A DNA stretch of 64,000 nucleotides from Tribonema minus. Lineage: Eukaryota > Sar > Xanthophyceae > Tribonematales > Tribonemataceae. The stretch is taken from the NCBI GenBank assembly GCA_017506865.1, contig JAFCMP010000547.1, forward strand, positions 868,001-932,000, given 5' to 3'. The notes under the pieces are model-generated. The model saw nothing but the letters and a program-made list of their open reading frames with translations, did no database searches and was not told the origin of the DNA. Position 1 is the first letter of the stretch. Every line of letters starts with the position of its first letter. The translations under genes were made by a program, and so were the position numbers. Shown here piece by piece: positions 23,191 through 33,974 of this stretch.

Positions 23191-24569
23191 AGATGCAGGT
23201 GTGAGCACAAGCATGCCATTGACTGCTTGTCCACTCACAGTGTAACCAATTTACACGCACACGCACTGCGGCCATATGTGAAAGGACAAGTACATCCTTG
23301 CAGCAGATCGGAGTAAGCGTACCATGTGGCGTTTCCCCTAGCACCTTCAGCGCCCTCCTGCCGCTTCGGCCGGTCGGACCTGGCTGACCACGAACTGCGC
23401 TGCCGACCGTGGTGCTTGTCCTGCAGCAGGAGCGAGCCCACTGGACCCCCACCCGGCGATGCTGAGTTATACCCTTGGCTGCCAGTAGGCCTCTCATCTT
23501 TTCATGTTCCGATCCGTGCCAGTTACTGAGCCTGCAGTTCAGAGAACTGAATTTGCACCCCTTAGACGACAAGTCGCGACGGCGTCGTCGACAGTGCACA
23601 CCTGTCTGTCGCGACGGTGTCGTCTAACGCACGCGCCAGTCTGGCGCGGCAGTTGCGTCTAGACGACAGCAATGGCCCAGTCCGTCGCTCGCAAAGAGAA
23701 AGCAGATGCTCAAAGTTCAAGTGATTTATTCTCTGAGTTAGTAGTTGAAGTGCAAGTTTATTCTCGGCGGCGCACGTCTTGCTCCCCCCCTAGCCGCCGC
23801 CTAGCTTTGTGCCTCTGCGCCCTTGCCCTCTGCGCTACCGCCTTTGCTTTCATGACCACTGCTAGCTTCAGCCTCCAAAACTGAGTCTCAGTGTCGGCCG
23901 GCACTGGAAGAACGAATCGAAGTGAACGTCACTTCACGGCACCTCTTCGATATCTAGCGAGTACTCAAACCACGTTGCAATGACCAACATTTATGCACTG
24001 GCACGGTGGTGCTGCCACATGGTTGCATCGGTCCCGCTTTCTTCATCAACTGTCATGATGCAAAGTGCCTCACACCAACCACAGCTTGCAAGCGGCAGTA
24101 GCAGCAGTCACGACAAGAGCCACAGATCATAAAATGATGCTGGGTGCGCTAGCTTGGTAGCCTCGCGCCAAGTGGTACATGCAGCCGCACAGGCTCGTGA
24201 TGTTCTCATTGCTCAGGCCCGTTTCTTGGTGACAGGGGCGCTTTGACGCTATTTGTCAAGTCCAGTGACACCAGGCGCCCCTCCCTGCCACCTTAAGCGC
24301 AAGCGCACTGCATGCGTGCAGTCAGCACTCAAAAGAGGCCATTGTTCTCGAGCACGCAGTGAGCATGCGTGTCAGAGGCACAGGGGAGAGGCCATGGCAA
24401 CTGGTGCGCATGCACCTCGCGCACCCCTATAGTGCAGTCACTGTGACGGTTTGCTAGCGCCCAGACCAGTACGCAGCAGCTCTCATGCAAGGGCGACGCC
24501 GCACGGCGGGCGTGCGCACATCGGCAGAGCCGTCTCCGCACGCGCGCCACTCGCGCCACCGCCGGGATC
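23191..24569. other. Mostly intergenic; nothing firm recognised
   Basis: A GC-rich stretch at about 23300-23500 may hold an upstream exon of the preceding minus-strand gene. A near-repeat of AGACGACA(A/C)GTCGCGAC / TCGCGACG(G)TGTCGTCTA type at about 23565-23625 forms a local inverted arrangement. The rest has short frames only. Confidence 0.3.
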
Positions 24570-25440
24570 AATGAGCGCTGCCACCAGAGCAGAGGCAGTG
24601 CTCAGGCAAGTTCGCATCTGCCTGGGAGCCATACACTCGTGCAGCCTGTCGGCGGGTGCCCTTGTGACTGCACACCGACACAGGCGGCTCCTAACGCAGC
24701 AGTGGCACACAGACGGTCAGCACTCGGGTGAGTTCGTGTCTATGCGGTGCTGTACGTACGGGCGCAGTCCGTACGAGCGCGTCTCGCGGCGAAGGCACGC
24801 ACACCACCGCTAAATCGCGCACACGCAGACGCAGCAGCGGCGCCCTAATGCAGCTGCGGCGCAGCGTCGCGGTAGCGGCTTGCGCTGCACGGCAGCCCCC
24901 CCATCGCACGCAGCCCCCCCCCAAGTGCATCAGGCCGGCGCAGGCGGCACGTGCGACCGCGGAAGTGCTGGTGTCATGGCGGGCGATCGCCGGTACGCAT
25001 CTGGACGAGCGCTGCCGCCACATAAGCATCTGTCAGTGCTCAGCGGGCGTTGCCCGTTTTGCGCGTCGCAGTTCAGCGCGGGCGCGCGCGGCGGCGTTGC
25101 GGTGCGGCGGGGCAGCGGCGGCCGTCGAAGCGCACCTGGTGAGGAGCGCTGCTGCCAAAGTGTCACTTCTCAGAAGGGATCGCCGTTCTCCGCAACGAAA
25201 CTGCGCCGCAGCGGCTGCGCGGGGCGGTCGCGCATGGCGGCATTGCGGTGCACTGGGGGGGGTGCGCCCTTAATGAGGAGCGCTGCTTTCGTAGTAGCAG
25301 AGGCGACGCTCGGATGGGGCCGCCATTGCGCGCCGCGGGACTTCGCGCAGTAGCACAAGGCGGTGGTGCGGTGCCGGAGAGGGCGGCAGCCACCAATGCT
25401 CGCGTCAGGCGAGGAGCGCTGCTGCCACAGCACCAGCGGC
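24570..25440. repeat. Degenerate tandem array, period about 135 bases
   Basis: The word GAGCGCTGC with a following CAC/CAGTGCTCAG-like segment recurs at about 24572, 24700, 25010, 25142, 25277 and 25411, the last four spaced 130-135 bases. GCATTGCGGTGC-like words recur between them. The array abuts the stop codon of the PC-esterase gene (25446), so it may be an exon-edge array of its last exon extended into the 3' flank. Confidence 0.5.
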
Positions 25441-25445
25441 AGCGC

Positions 25446-28400
25446 TCAGACGGGGTCGCCGCCCGCGTCGCGCGGCAGGATCCACGAGTACAGCGCGTGC
25501 GTGAGCGCGTCGGGCGGACCGGGGAGGCAGTAGTGCACGGGGTCGCGCGCGGGGTGGCCGTCGATGCGCGGCACCATGAGCCCCTCCAGCTCCATCATCT
25601 CCAGGCCGGAGCCGCTGCACAATGTCATGCAAACACCGAGAGAAGATGAAAGTCAGAACGCAAAGAGAAGGCCAGGGTTGACTGCCAGCAGTGCGGCGAT
25701 TCTGCAACTGTTGCAAGTTTGACTAAGTTTGACTGGTGTAAGGTTCATGTTCGGCACCGTGAGGCCCTCGAGCTCCATCATCTCCAGGCCGAACCTGCTG
25801 CACATGCGAACACTGAGAAAACAGATAAGTCAGACATGCGAACACCGAGAAAAAACAGAAAAAATAGACGCGAAGACAAGGCCAGTCTGCAACTGTTGTA
25901 AGTTTAACCGGTGGCTGTCGATGCGCGGCACCATGAGCCCCGTCCAGCTCCATCATCTCTAGGGCGCGGCCGCTGCGATGCCAATACATATGCAGTCTGA
26001 AACGCTGGAGATTTCAGAGCGCCACTTGCAATTCTCAGAGTGTGAGAAAGCTTGAGTGAGTGACCGTGCAATGATGCCTCACTGCGAGTGCCCGTACTAG
26101 CAAACAATGCTGCAAATAGAAGTGCGGCCTACGCCTTCGCAGGTGCGATGCTTGACACTGCTCGAGTACCCACGCAAAAACCTGAATGCGAGGAGGCAGT
26201 CGCTGTGAAGTCGCCGCCGTGGCGTTGCGATGACAATGTTGAGCTTGTGTGCATTAGGCGGGGCATGGCAGCGGAGCGCTCGCACAGCCAAGATACGACA
26301 TCCCCCTGGACTGTGCCTGATAACTCGCGACTCGTCACATGAGTCATGTTTCATCTTGGCGAGGCTTGGCACGTCGTACGCGCTATCTATTTGTGGAAAC
26401 GCATGCGGTTGTGCATGCTGATGGAGCATCATGGCAGGTACATGCTCGTTGCTGTTGCGCACTATCGGTTACAGCAGTTACATGTGCCGGTGCGCAGACT
26501 ACAGTGCTCTCACTTCCAGCAGCACGCGACTGGCGTCAGCCTGCTGTTGCTTTGGTCATCTTCATGTTCGCCTCTGCCAGAGTACAGCAGCAGGCCAATG
26601 GGCAACAGCTCACCACGTCGCCTCGCACACCCACTTGGCATTGGTGAATCATTGTGCACTGGGCTGCACTGTCAACAACCCACAAACAGGTAATTTGAGT
26701 GCACGTCAAGTCAGTTACAAAACTGTCATCACAGCGGCGCGCGCGGGCTCACATAACACTGCCTGAAGGCAAGGTCATGTGCGTACGCGCAGAAACGGTT
26801 ACAAGATTGACGGATAAGAGTGGCGCGCGTGCACTGACGTGAACGCGTCTCGCGCGACGTACTACAACAATACCTCCCGCTACTAGGCTGCTATTATAAA
26901 AATTACATACAGAGGCCTGAAGTCATTTGGTGCTTATGTATCACTTCAGTATACTAGATGCATATGGTGGAATGACATATGCGCGCGTGCTCACCTGTTT
27001 GAAAAAAATTGGTAGAGATGAAGTCATTTGTTACTTCTATATTTGTTAAGGATTTGCTTCTATTATACAGTACCTCGAAGTACCATGTGATTTGACTCAC
27101 GTGAAGGCGTCTCGCGCGATCTCGTTGAAGATGCGGTAGTACTGGTGCCCGTAGGAGAACAGCTGCGCGTCGACCTGGTCCACAGGCATTGGGCCATCCG
27201 CCTTGACCTTCAGGGGGCGCCCCGGCACAGCCGTCCTTTGTAGCGAAAAACAGGGGGGGGGGGGGGCGCACACAGTGTACTTCAATCACTTGTTGAAGTG
27301 CATGATGCCAGCATACATGAGTTCTGGCAGTGAGGTGGTGATGGGTGGGTGGCCTTCAGGGGGCGCCCCACCACAGCCGTCCTGCACAGCGATAAACAGG
27401 AAATGAAGCGCCAGAGTGTAATTCAGTCACTCGAAGTGCATCATGCCCGCGAGAAAAAGCAAAAACGCATCAGAGTACTTCAGTCAGTTGCATGATGAGT
27501 TCTGGCAGTGAGGTCATGATTGGTGGTCTTCAAGGGGCGCCTTGGCGCAGCCGTCCTGCACAGCATCACAACAGAAAAATAATAACATGGTGACATTGGA
27601 TTATGCATCAGCTGGTACAGTACCTGTACTTCTGGTCCAGGAGCCTCTGAGGATGCTTTTCATTAAGTACGGTAACCAAATGGTTACGAAATACTGTTAC
27701 AGAAAGTGACAGTGTAACGATTGTACAAAACAATTGATGACATCACGAAGACGTCAACCAGCGGCCAGCAGCAGAGTGTACTTAATTGACATGAAGTGCA
27801 TGATTGCCAGCATAACTTCGAAGTACATAAAATCTGGCAGTGAAACTGTGATTGGCGGTCTTGGGGGGCGCCCCGGCGCAGCCGTCCTGCACAGCGACGG
27901 GGCGATGGCGCGCAAGAGTGCACTTCAATCACTTGAAGTGCAAGTGCAAACATACTTGAGAATAAGGCAGGCTGCAAGATGCACTGGCATTGCCAACAGT
28001 CATCATGCGCTGAGGTCTAAATTTTGGGCAGTAAGGTCGTGATTGGTAATCTTCAGGGGGCGCCCTGGCGCAGCCGTCCTGCGCAGCGACACAATCGTGT
28101 ACTCCAATCACTTGTAGTGCATGATGCCAAAGTACATGATCACATTTTTTTGAGTGGAACAAATGCAACAGGTCTGGCTGCAGTTCTGATCGCGTCTGCC
28201 GTAGATCGAACACTCTGAAACAACTCGGTGTAGGCAGCGCTCGGCAGTGTACTGCCTCTGATGGCGCGCCATCCGCAGCAGATCACTCTTCTCGCGTTCG
28301 ACTTCAACCACATGCTGGTCAACGTTCTTCCCATACACATTCCTGTGTCACCATGAATACGCCACTTACCATTCGCTCACGCCACTTGTGGAACCAATGC

Positions 28401-31400
28401 ACACACGATCTTGCCTCTGATCGCGCGCCTGCCGCCGCAGATCAACCTGCTCGCGTTCGACTCGCTGGCTTAAGCTTGCTAAGTGCTGACAACCCCAGTG
28501 CCTTTCATCCCTTTGCCGCACCTCTACCTTGTGTGAGTTTTTGCTCTGAGCTGTCGCATGGAGCTTCAGTGATGGCAGCGCTCAGCATATACTCTTTTGA
28601 TCCTGCACGCCCGCCACAGATCAACCTGCTCGTGTTCAACGTCGACCAGCCCCTGGTCGAAGTGTACACGACCCAGTGAAAGCAATGCGTGTCGCCCCAA
28701 TCGCGTTCGCCGTACATCGAATACTGTGACAACCCAGTGGAGGCAGCGCTCAACATGTATCGCCTCTGCTCGCGCGCGTGCCGCCGCAGCCGCCGCAGAT
28801 CAATCCGTTCGCATTCGACTTCGACCAGACCCTGGTTGACGTGCACACGTTCTTGCCATACATACCTGTGTGTCACCATGAACCACCATTTACCATGAGT
28901 GCGCAACTCCTGTCGCAGATCAACCTGCTCGCATTCGACTTCGACCAGACATTGGTCGATGTGCACACATTTGGGCGATCCAGGCGTTGCCAACGGTCGT
29001 CACGCCGTCAGGTCTGATTTCTGGCAGTTACATCATAATTGGTGGTCTTCAATAGACACCGGCGCAGCCGTCCTGCGCAGCGACTGGGCGATGGCGCGCA
29101 AGAGTGCACTTCAAACACTTGTTGAAGTGCATGATGCCAGCATACATGAATTCTGGCAGTGAGGTCGTGATTGGCGGTCTTCAGGGAGTGCCCCGGCGCA
29201 GCCGTCCTGCTCAGCAACAGGGCATTCACGCACAAGAGTGTACTTCAATCATTTTTAAGTGCACGATGCGGCATCACAGAAAATGTTCGGGTTGCGGTGA
29301 TGTGCTGGCGTTGTCAGTGGTCGCTGCCACCTTGACATCTGCATTCTGGCAGTAGGTCATGATTGGTGGCAACGTCTCGTAACGACCCCTCTTAACTTCA
29401 TCCTGAGCTCCAAGCAAGTTACCTCGTGTTTTCCAGTACGGATCATTCTTTGGTACAGAACATTCTCTGATTGCTAGCAAAAAAACAAAAACAACAAATC
29501 ATCACCTGTAAAAGACTGGCGTCGCAGTGTCCTGCAGCGCCTCCGCCTTGGCCCACGTCTGGTTGCGGTAGAGGTTGAGCACTGCCGTGAAGGCCAGGTC
29601 GATGGCCTCATCGGCGTTCGCCACGTGCGGCAGCAGGCAGTTGCGCAGCGCGGGGACGGCCCTGTTGCAGGCAATCCACACATCGGCAACAACAACAATT
29701 CAAGTGACCCCTTTCTTTTCGCTCCAGAAACCAAAACCAAAAAAAAAACTACAACTCCCCTCTAGCTGAATGCACCTCTCACTCAAAAAACTTCACCTCT
29801 CTCAATTCAGAGGACTTCAGCTTCAGGTGGCGCAGAAAGCAGTTGCGCAGCGCAGCGACAGCCCTGGTGCAACGGGTTTGTTTACATCAAGGGGAGGATC
29901 AGCAACACTGATAAACACGCACGGTCAAGCCGAGGTAGAAATGCCTCGGTTTGCAAACGACTCGTCATTTGCTGCCGCGTGCGGCAGCAGGCAGTTGCGC
30001 AGCGCAGGGACGGCCCTGTTGCACAGCATTCACACAAAAGGCGGCATTAGCGACAACAGCAGCATGTGAGGACTGATCTCTCTTCTTTTCCATTTCAGCA
30101 ACCAAAACAAAGAGGAAACATTAACCTCAACCTCCCCCCACTGTAGAGCAAACCTCAGGTGGCGCAAGGCAGTTGCACAGCGCTGGGACCGCCCTGGTGC
30201 ATGGGTTTGCATCAAGTGGAGGATCAGCAACGCTAAGAGACATGGCTGTCGCATACACAGTCAGACTGGGGCCATCAGTACCAAATAGAGAAATACCTTG
30301 TTGAGACGTTTTTGCAAGAGACTCGTTGTTGCTGCCACGTGCGGCAGCAGGGCAGGGTTAGGGTTAGGGTAAGTGCAGTGCGGCCACGACCCTGTTGCGT
30401 ACCATTTCACAGAAAGGGCGATATTGGCAAGAACAACAACAACTCCTGAGTAATGGTCTCTCTCTGTTTAATCCCGCACCCACAACAACGAAGAAATATT
30501 ACACCTCTCTCACTTCAGAGAAGAGGGCTGAAGCGGATGCACACGCTTCAAACGGCACTTGCGTCAAGCAGCACCGCTCTGGCTGCGAGCGCAATTTGAT
30601 GACATGCACGAGGGACTACAGTACCGACTGGCCTATTAGGGTTAGGGGGCTAGGGTTAGAATTGGGTTAAGTGCCATGAGGAGCGTCACTCACCCCGCCC
30701 ACCACGCGAACTCGTTGATGATGACCTGCTCAGTGACAGGACGGCGGAGTACACGCGCATGAGAGCAACAGGCACCGTGAGCATCGAAGAAAAGAGGACT
30801 GCTCCACCATCAAGCACCACAAGCAGGGACCGAGACAAGATTCTCAGGGTGGGCATGGAGAAGCATAGAGGAAACACCGGTGCAATATTCCGCTTTTGGC
30901 TATCAAGCTGCGCGCTGCAAGAGCGGTACATCGCCGTGACGGTGCTTGTGCACGACACGCAACAACATGATGCCCAGAGTTCGCAGGCGCCGCAGTCTCC
31001 AAATAGGTGCGTCGTGTCTTTCGGTTGCTGTTGTCGTTGCTGAGCACTGTTGCGGGTAAACTGCCCCGCGCCTGGCAACAGCGTGTTCCTCTGGCGCACG
31101 CTGCAGCGGCAGTTAGGGTTAGGTCTACGATTTGCGCTGCCAACCACGCTCGCAATAGGCCCTTCTTTGAGGATCACCGATGCTCGCAAGGGCGGCTTTT
31201 ATGGCAATCAAATCGGGCTATTCAACTCAGGGCCCAAACGCCCCTTTTCAGTCCACGCCAGCGTCGAAGACAACTGACCTGGACTTTTGAGCGGAAATGA
31301 GGCACACAGAACGGCCACGCAAATCGGGCTCGGACTCTTCGAGACGAACAGGCGCAGAACTGCTGACGTTTGCGTGGCGCAGGCTCAATGCGGCGACGCC

Positions 31401-32309
31401 CAATCCGTTTTGAATGGGACTTTTGTGTCCCATAAAAGACGGCCTCAGTCCACGCTTTGCTTTGCCTCTGCTGCTGAGCGCTGCCTCAGAGGGCACCTTG
31501 ACGAGAACGACTGCGGCTGCAAATCTCAACCCAAAAAGAGCCACTCTCTACAAGCAGTTCGCGCCACTTTACAGGTGTCAACAGAGTGTGAGCGCTGCCA
31601 CACGAGCGCGCGCTCGCCCGCAGGCAGGCGTCACATATACATACATAACCACCCACACACTTGCACACAGGCATGGGTGTTGTTTAACACAGCAGCTTAC
31701 AGCATCATCTGCATCCAGCGCTCATGCTTGCTTTCTGTGCTACCGCTTTTGCTGACATTCAATGGAGAGTGACAGGCACCTCAGGCGCCTCCACAATTTT
31801 CAGCCGTGATTTGAGAGCTCTTTGCCTTCCAGTGGTGCCGGAGCTGAGCACTGTTGTGTGTACAGCGCCCGATCTTGACGCAACCACTGTTGGGTCGACT
31901 ATGTTGACGCAGTGACGTCACGCAGCGCACCCAGGTGCACGCCTGCGACCTGAGCCTCGGTGTCGCTGCTGCCACCGCTGTGCTGCTCCGTTGCCGCTGC
32001 CGCTGTTGCTACTGCCGCCGCCGCCGCCGCCGCCACTGCTGCTACCGCCGCCGCTGCTGCCGCCGCCGCCGCTGCTGCCGCCGCCGCCGCTGCTGCCGCC
32101 GCCGCCGCTGCTGCCGCCGCCGCCGCTGCTGCCGCCGCCGCCGCTGCTGCCGCCGCCGCCGCCGCCAACATGCCAATTTCATTCAACTTCAACATCAACA
32201 TCAAGTGTACGCATCAGCGCTCACCAAATCTGCGGCGTCCGCGTGCGCCCTGAGCTGCGCGGGCGTGACCAGCTGCCAGAACTTGCTCCCGCCGCCGAAT
32301 CCCCCGCCG

Positions 32310-32340
<31 letters not shown>

Positions 32341-33564
32341 GCCGCCGCGGCGGCGGAAACGCGCAGCCGCCCGGCAGCGGTGCCTGCGTGTACGGCCCGA
32401 CAACCATCTTGGTGGCGTAGAGGCGGCAGAGCTCGGTGGTGAGGGTTGAGCGCTGGCGCGTGGCGGCGTCGGTTACGGAGCAGCTGAGCGTTGCGCAGCC
32501 CTCGGCGCCGCGCGTCAGCTTGTCGGGCACGTCGCCGGCGCCAAGCAGCTTAACGATGGAGATGATGTGCTGCGCGCGCGCGGGAAGGGGGAGGGGGGGA
32601 GACATGGGCATCGGGGGGGAAGGGGGGGCTGCTGCAGTGAGGGGGGGGTCTACTGCGCAGCTGCAGCGGACTAGCGCGGACGTAGGATTGGGAAAGGGCG
32701 GGCGCGTGAGGCATGGGTATCTGGTGGGCGGCACGCGGGGGGGCGGGCGTGAACCACAGTGCTGCGGTGAGAACGTATGTCTATGGCTCAGCTGCGGGGG
32801 GGGGCGGGGTGGGGGGGGGGGGGGGGGGGATGAAAAATCACAACCCAGACAAAGCACACCTGCAAGCGCAGGGGCGTGCGTGCTTCAGCTGTGAGCTGGT
32901 GCAAACCGGACGTTTGTGACTTGATGGTCCGCACACAGGTGCTGCTTGGGGGGAATTGTTACCAGCGATCATGGCAAGTGGCAAGGGCAGATGTATGTAT
33001 GTATGGTGCATTTGCAGTTCGCAGAGGTGAATTTGCAAAACGTCATTACAGCCTTGGTGCACTGTCACATACTTGTGAAACCAGTTTTACGACTCTTTGA
33101 CCCCACCAACTTGAACCAATAGTATCACGTGCAATGGTGTGCAATGCCTCGCTGTACCTGCATGGTGAGGCTGTCGCCAATAAGCAGCAGCCGTTTGCCC
33201 GCCAGCGCCGCGCACAGCTGCTCCGAAGAGGGCCTCACCAGCTCACACAGGTCCCCCTGTCCCTTCCCGCCTTCCCACCGCCACTCCCATGAGCGATCGT
33301 CCTGGCTTGAGCACAGCGATCTGCGCTCTTTCTCCTTGTCCGGTTTGTGGGTCGTGTGTACGGTATGGTAATGGTGGGATCGCGGACCCAGCGTCCACCC
33401 TCGAACTGGCCCATGCAGTGCGTCCTGTCCACCTCCGCCGCTGCAACAGCAGCAGTAAGTTCCACCAGATTCCGCCTGCGCTGCGTGTTGGTTGTTGAGG
33501 GTTCGGCCCCGTCAGCCAAAGCCGCCGCTAACGCCAGCAGCAATGATGCGACCAGGAAATGCAT
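25446..33564 (-). CDS. Secreted PC-esterase/TBL-like protein, seven exons
   Basis: Exons 33564-33362, 33320-33158, 32569-32225, 30725-30694, 29661-29506, 27235-27101 and 25614-25446 join in frame to 400 residues. A signal peptide (FLVASLLLALAAALADG) is followed by CMGQFEGGRWVRDP and WEWRWEGG, then the GDS motif LLLIGDSLTMQ (Ser118), VIINEFAWWAG, FYRTAVPGRPLKV, and near the C-terminus RIDGHPARDPVHYCLPGPPD with DPVH (369-372) as the DxxH motif. This order is that of trichome-birefringence-like/PC-esterase proteins, which in plants O-acetylate cell-wall polysaccharides in the Golgi; the algal substrate is unknown. A Gly-rich loop lies at about 165-180. The first intron would be only 41 bp, while the others are about 0.6-2 kb; a frameshift there is the alternative. 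Introns hold many exon-edge copies. Confidence 0.78.
25740..25990 (-). repeat. Two copies of the PC-esterase last-exon acceptor edge
   Basis: On the plus strand GGCACC(A/G)TGAG..CCCTC..GCTCCATCATCTC(C/T)A, the complement of the start of the last exon, recurs at about 25752-25812 and 25920-25985 after the true copy at 25570-25620. Each copy carries the acceptor region and adjoining intron. Confidence 0.75.
27350..29220 (-). repeat. Array of copies of the PC-esterase exon 6 acceptor edge
   Basis: The plus-strand segment GG(G)GGCGCCC(C/T)GGCGCAGCCGTCCTGC, complement of the exon 6 start (true copy at 27212-27240), recurs at about 27355-27385, 27534-27560, 27865-27895, 28058-28085, 29055-29080 and 29188-29215. 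Each is followed by GCGA and then by CACTTGAAGTGCATGATGCCAGCATAC-like intron sequence; only partial matches are quoted. Confidence 0.82.
28262..28985 (+). repeat. Five tandem copies of a HAD-phosphatase exon edge
   Basis: On the plus strand, at about 28275, 28440, 28618, 28798 and 28916, an acceptor-like CGCAG|ATCAA is followed by sequence encoding NLLAFDFDQTLVDVHTF. DFDQT is motif I (DxDxT) of HAD phosphatases. Copies 4 and 5 are best preserved; the others are mutated. No further HAD exon is seen in the window. The array lies inside an intron of the opposite-strand PC-esterase gene. It may be an orphan exon-edge array or part of a nested gene. Confidence 0.6.
29821..30410 (-). repeat. Copies of the PC-esterase exon 5 acceptor edge
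   Basis: The plus-strand segment GCAGGCAGTTGCGCAGCGC..GGACGGCCCTGTTGCA, complement of the exon 5 start (true copy 29635-29670), recurs in diverged form at about 29826-29875, 29975-30028, 30160-30203 and 30340-30405. The last copy is interrupted by a telomere-type tract at 30354-30370. Confidence 0.8.
30354..30370 (+). repeat. Interstitial telomere-type repeat
   Basis: About three GGGTTA units inside a decoy exon edge in an intron of the PC-esterase gene. Related units lie at about 30638-30660 and 31112-31124. Confidence 0.8.
32015..32166. repeat. GCC/GCTGCT microsatellite-like tract
   Basis: An 18-base unit made of four CCG and two CTG-type triplets is repeated about six times. It lies in the PC-esterase intron just past the donor at 32225. 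Long open frames over it (poly-Ala, poly-Pro or poly-Arg) are by-products of the triplet repeat. Confidence 0.85.
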
Positions 33565-33974
33565 TCTCACCCCGCGCGGAGGAAGCCGCAATGACGCTGC
33601 GCACTGTGTCGCTCTTGCGATTGTCGTGCCTTGTGATGGCAGACTTTTCATTGTAAGCTGGCACAGCTGGAGCCTGGCGCTCTGTCCCCCCATGCACTTC
33701 AGTGTAGTAAAATGCTGATGACCATTCTGGACTGTCTCTGCTCGGGCAACATGGGCAGCTGACACCGCTGGCTCTCGCTGACTTCTACAATGAACTCTTT
33801 GAAGTTGAAGTTTGTCGTCATGTGGTTGCTCACGTTCTCTTACATAGCACCAGTAGCAACGGCAACGGCAGCAGCAGCAGCAGCTCACGCTTGCACCAAC
33901 ACAAAGCAAATCTTGCTGGCTAATGCCGCATCAGCCAAACGGAAGCGGGCAATCACAGCTGCACCAATAGAGCG
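33565..33974. promoter_or_regulatory. Likely bidirectional promoter region
   Basis: About 410 bases separate the divergent start codons of the PC-esterase gene (33564, minus) and the RNA methyltransferase gene (33975, plus). TTGAAGTTGAAGTTTG at about 33798 contains the window's over-represented word. No clear TATA box was found. Confidence 0.4.

Noticed and set aside
24450-25360. Overlapping plus-strand frames of 120-180 codons upstream of the PC-esterase stop
   Set aside because: They are open in several frames at once over a GC-rich tandem array and contain no conserved motif.
24570-25440. CRISPR array
   Set aside because: The units are degenerate, long and lack a constant repeat with unique spacers, and the organism is a eukaryote.
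31899-32449. Poly-Ala, poly-Pro and poly-Arg frames
   Set aside because: They follow from the GCC/GCTGCT triplet tract in a PC-esterase intron and are open in several frames at once.
33235-33909. Start of the PC-esterase protein upstream of 33564
   Set aside because: The frame is open to 33909, but the upstream part is Cys-rich, low-complexity and non-conserved. The ATG at 33564 directly precedes a normal signal peptide.
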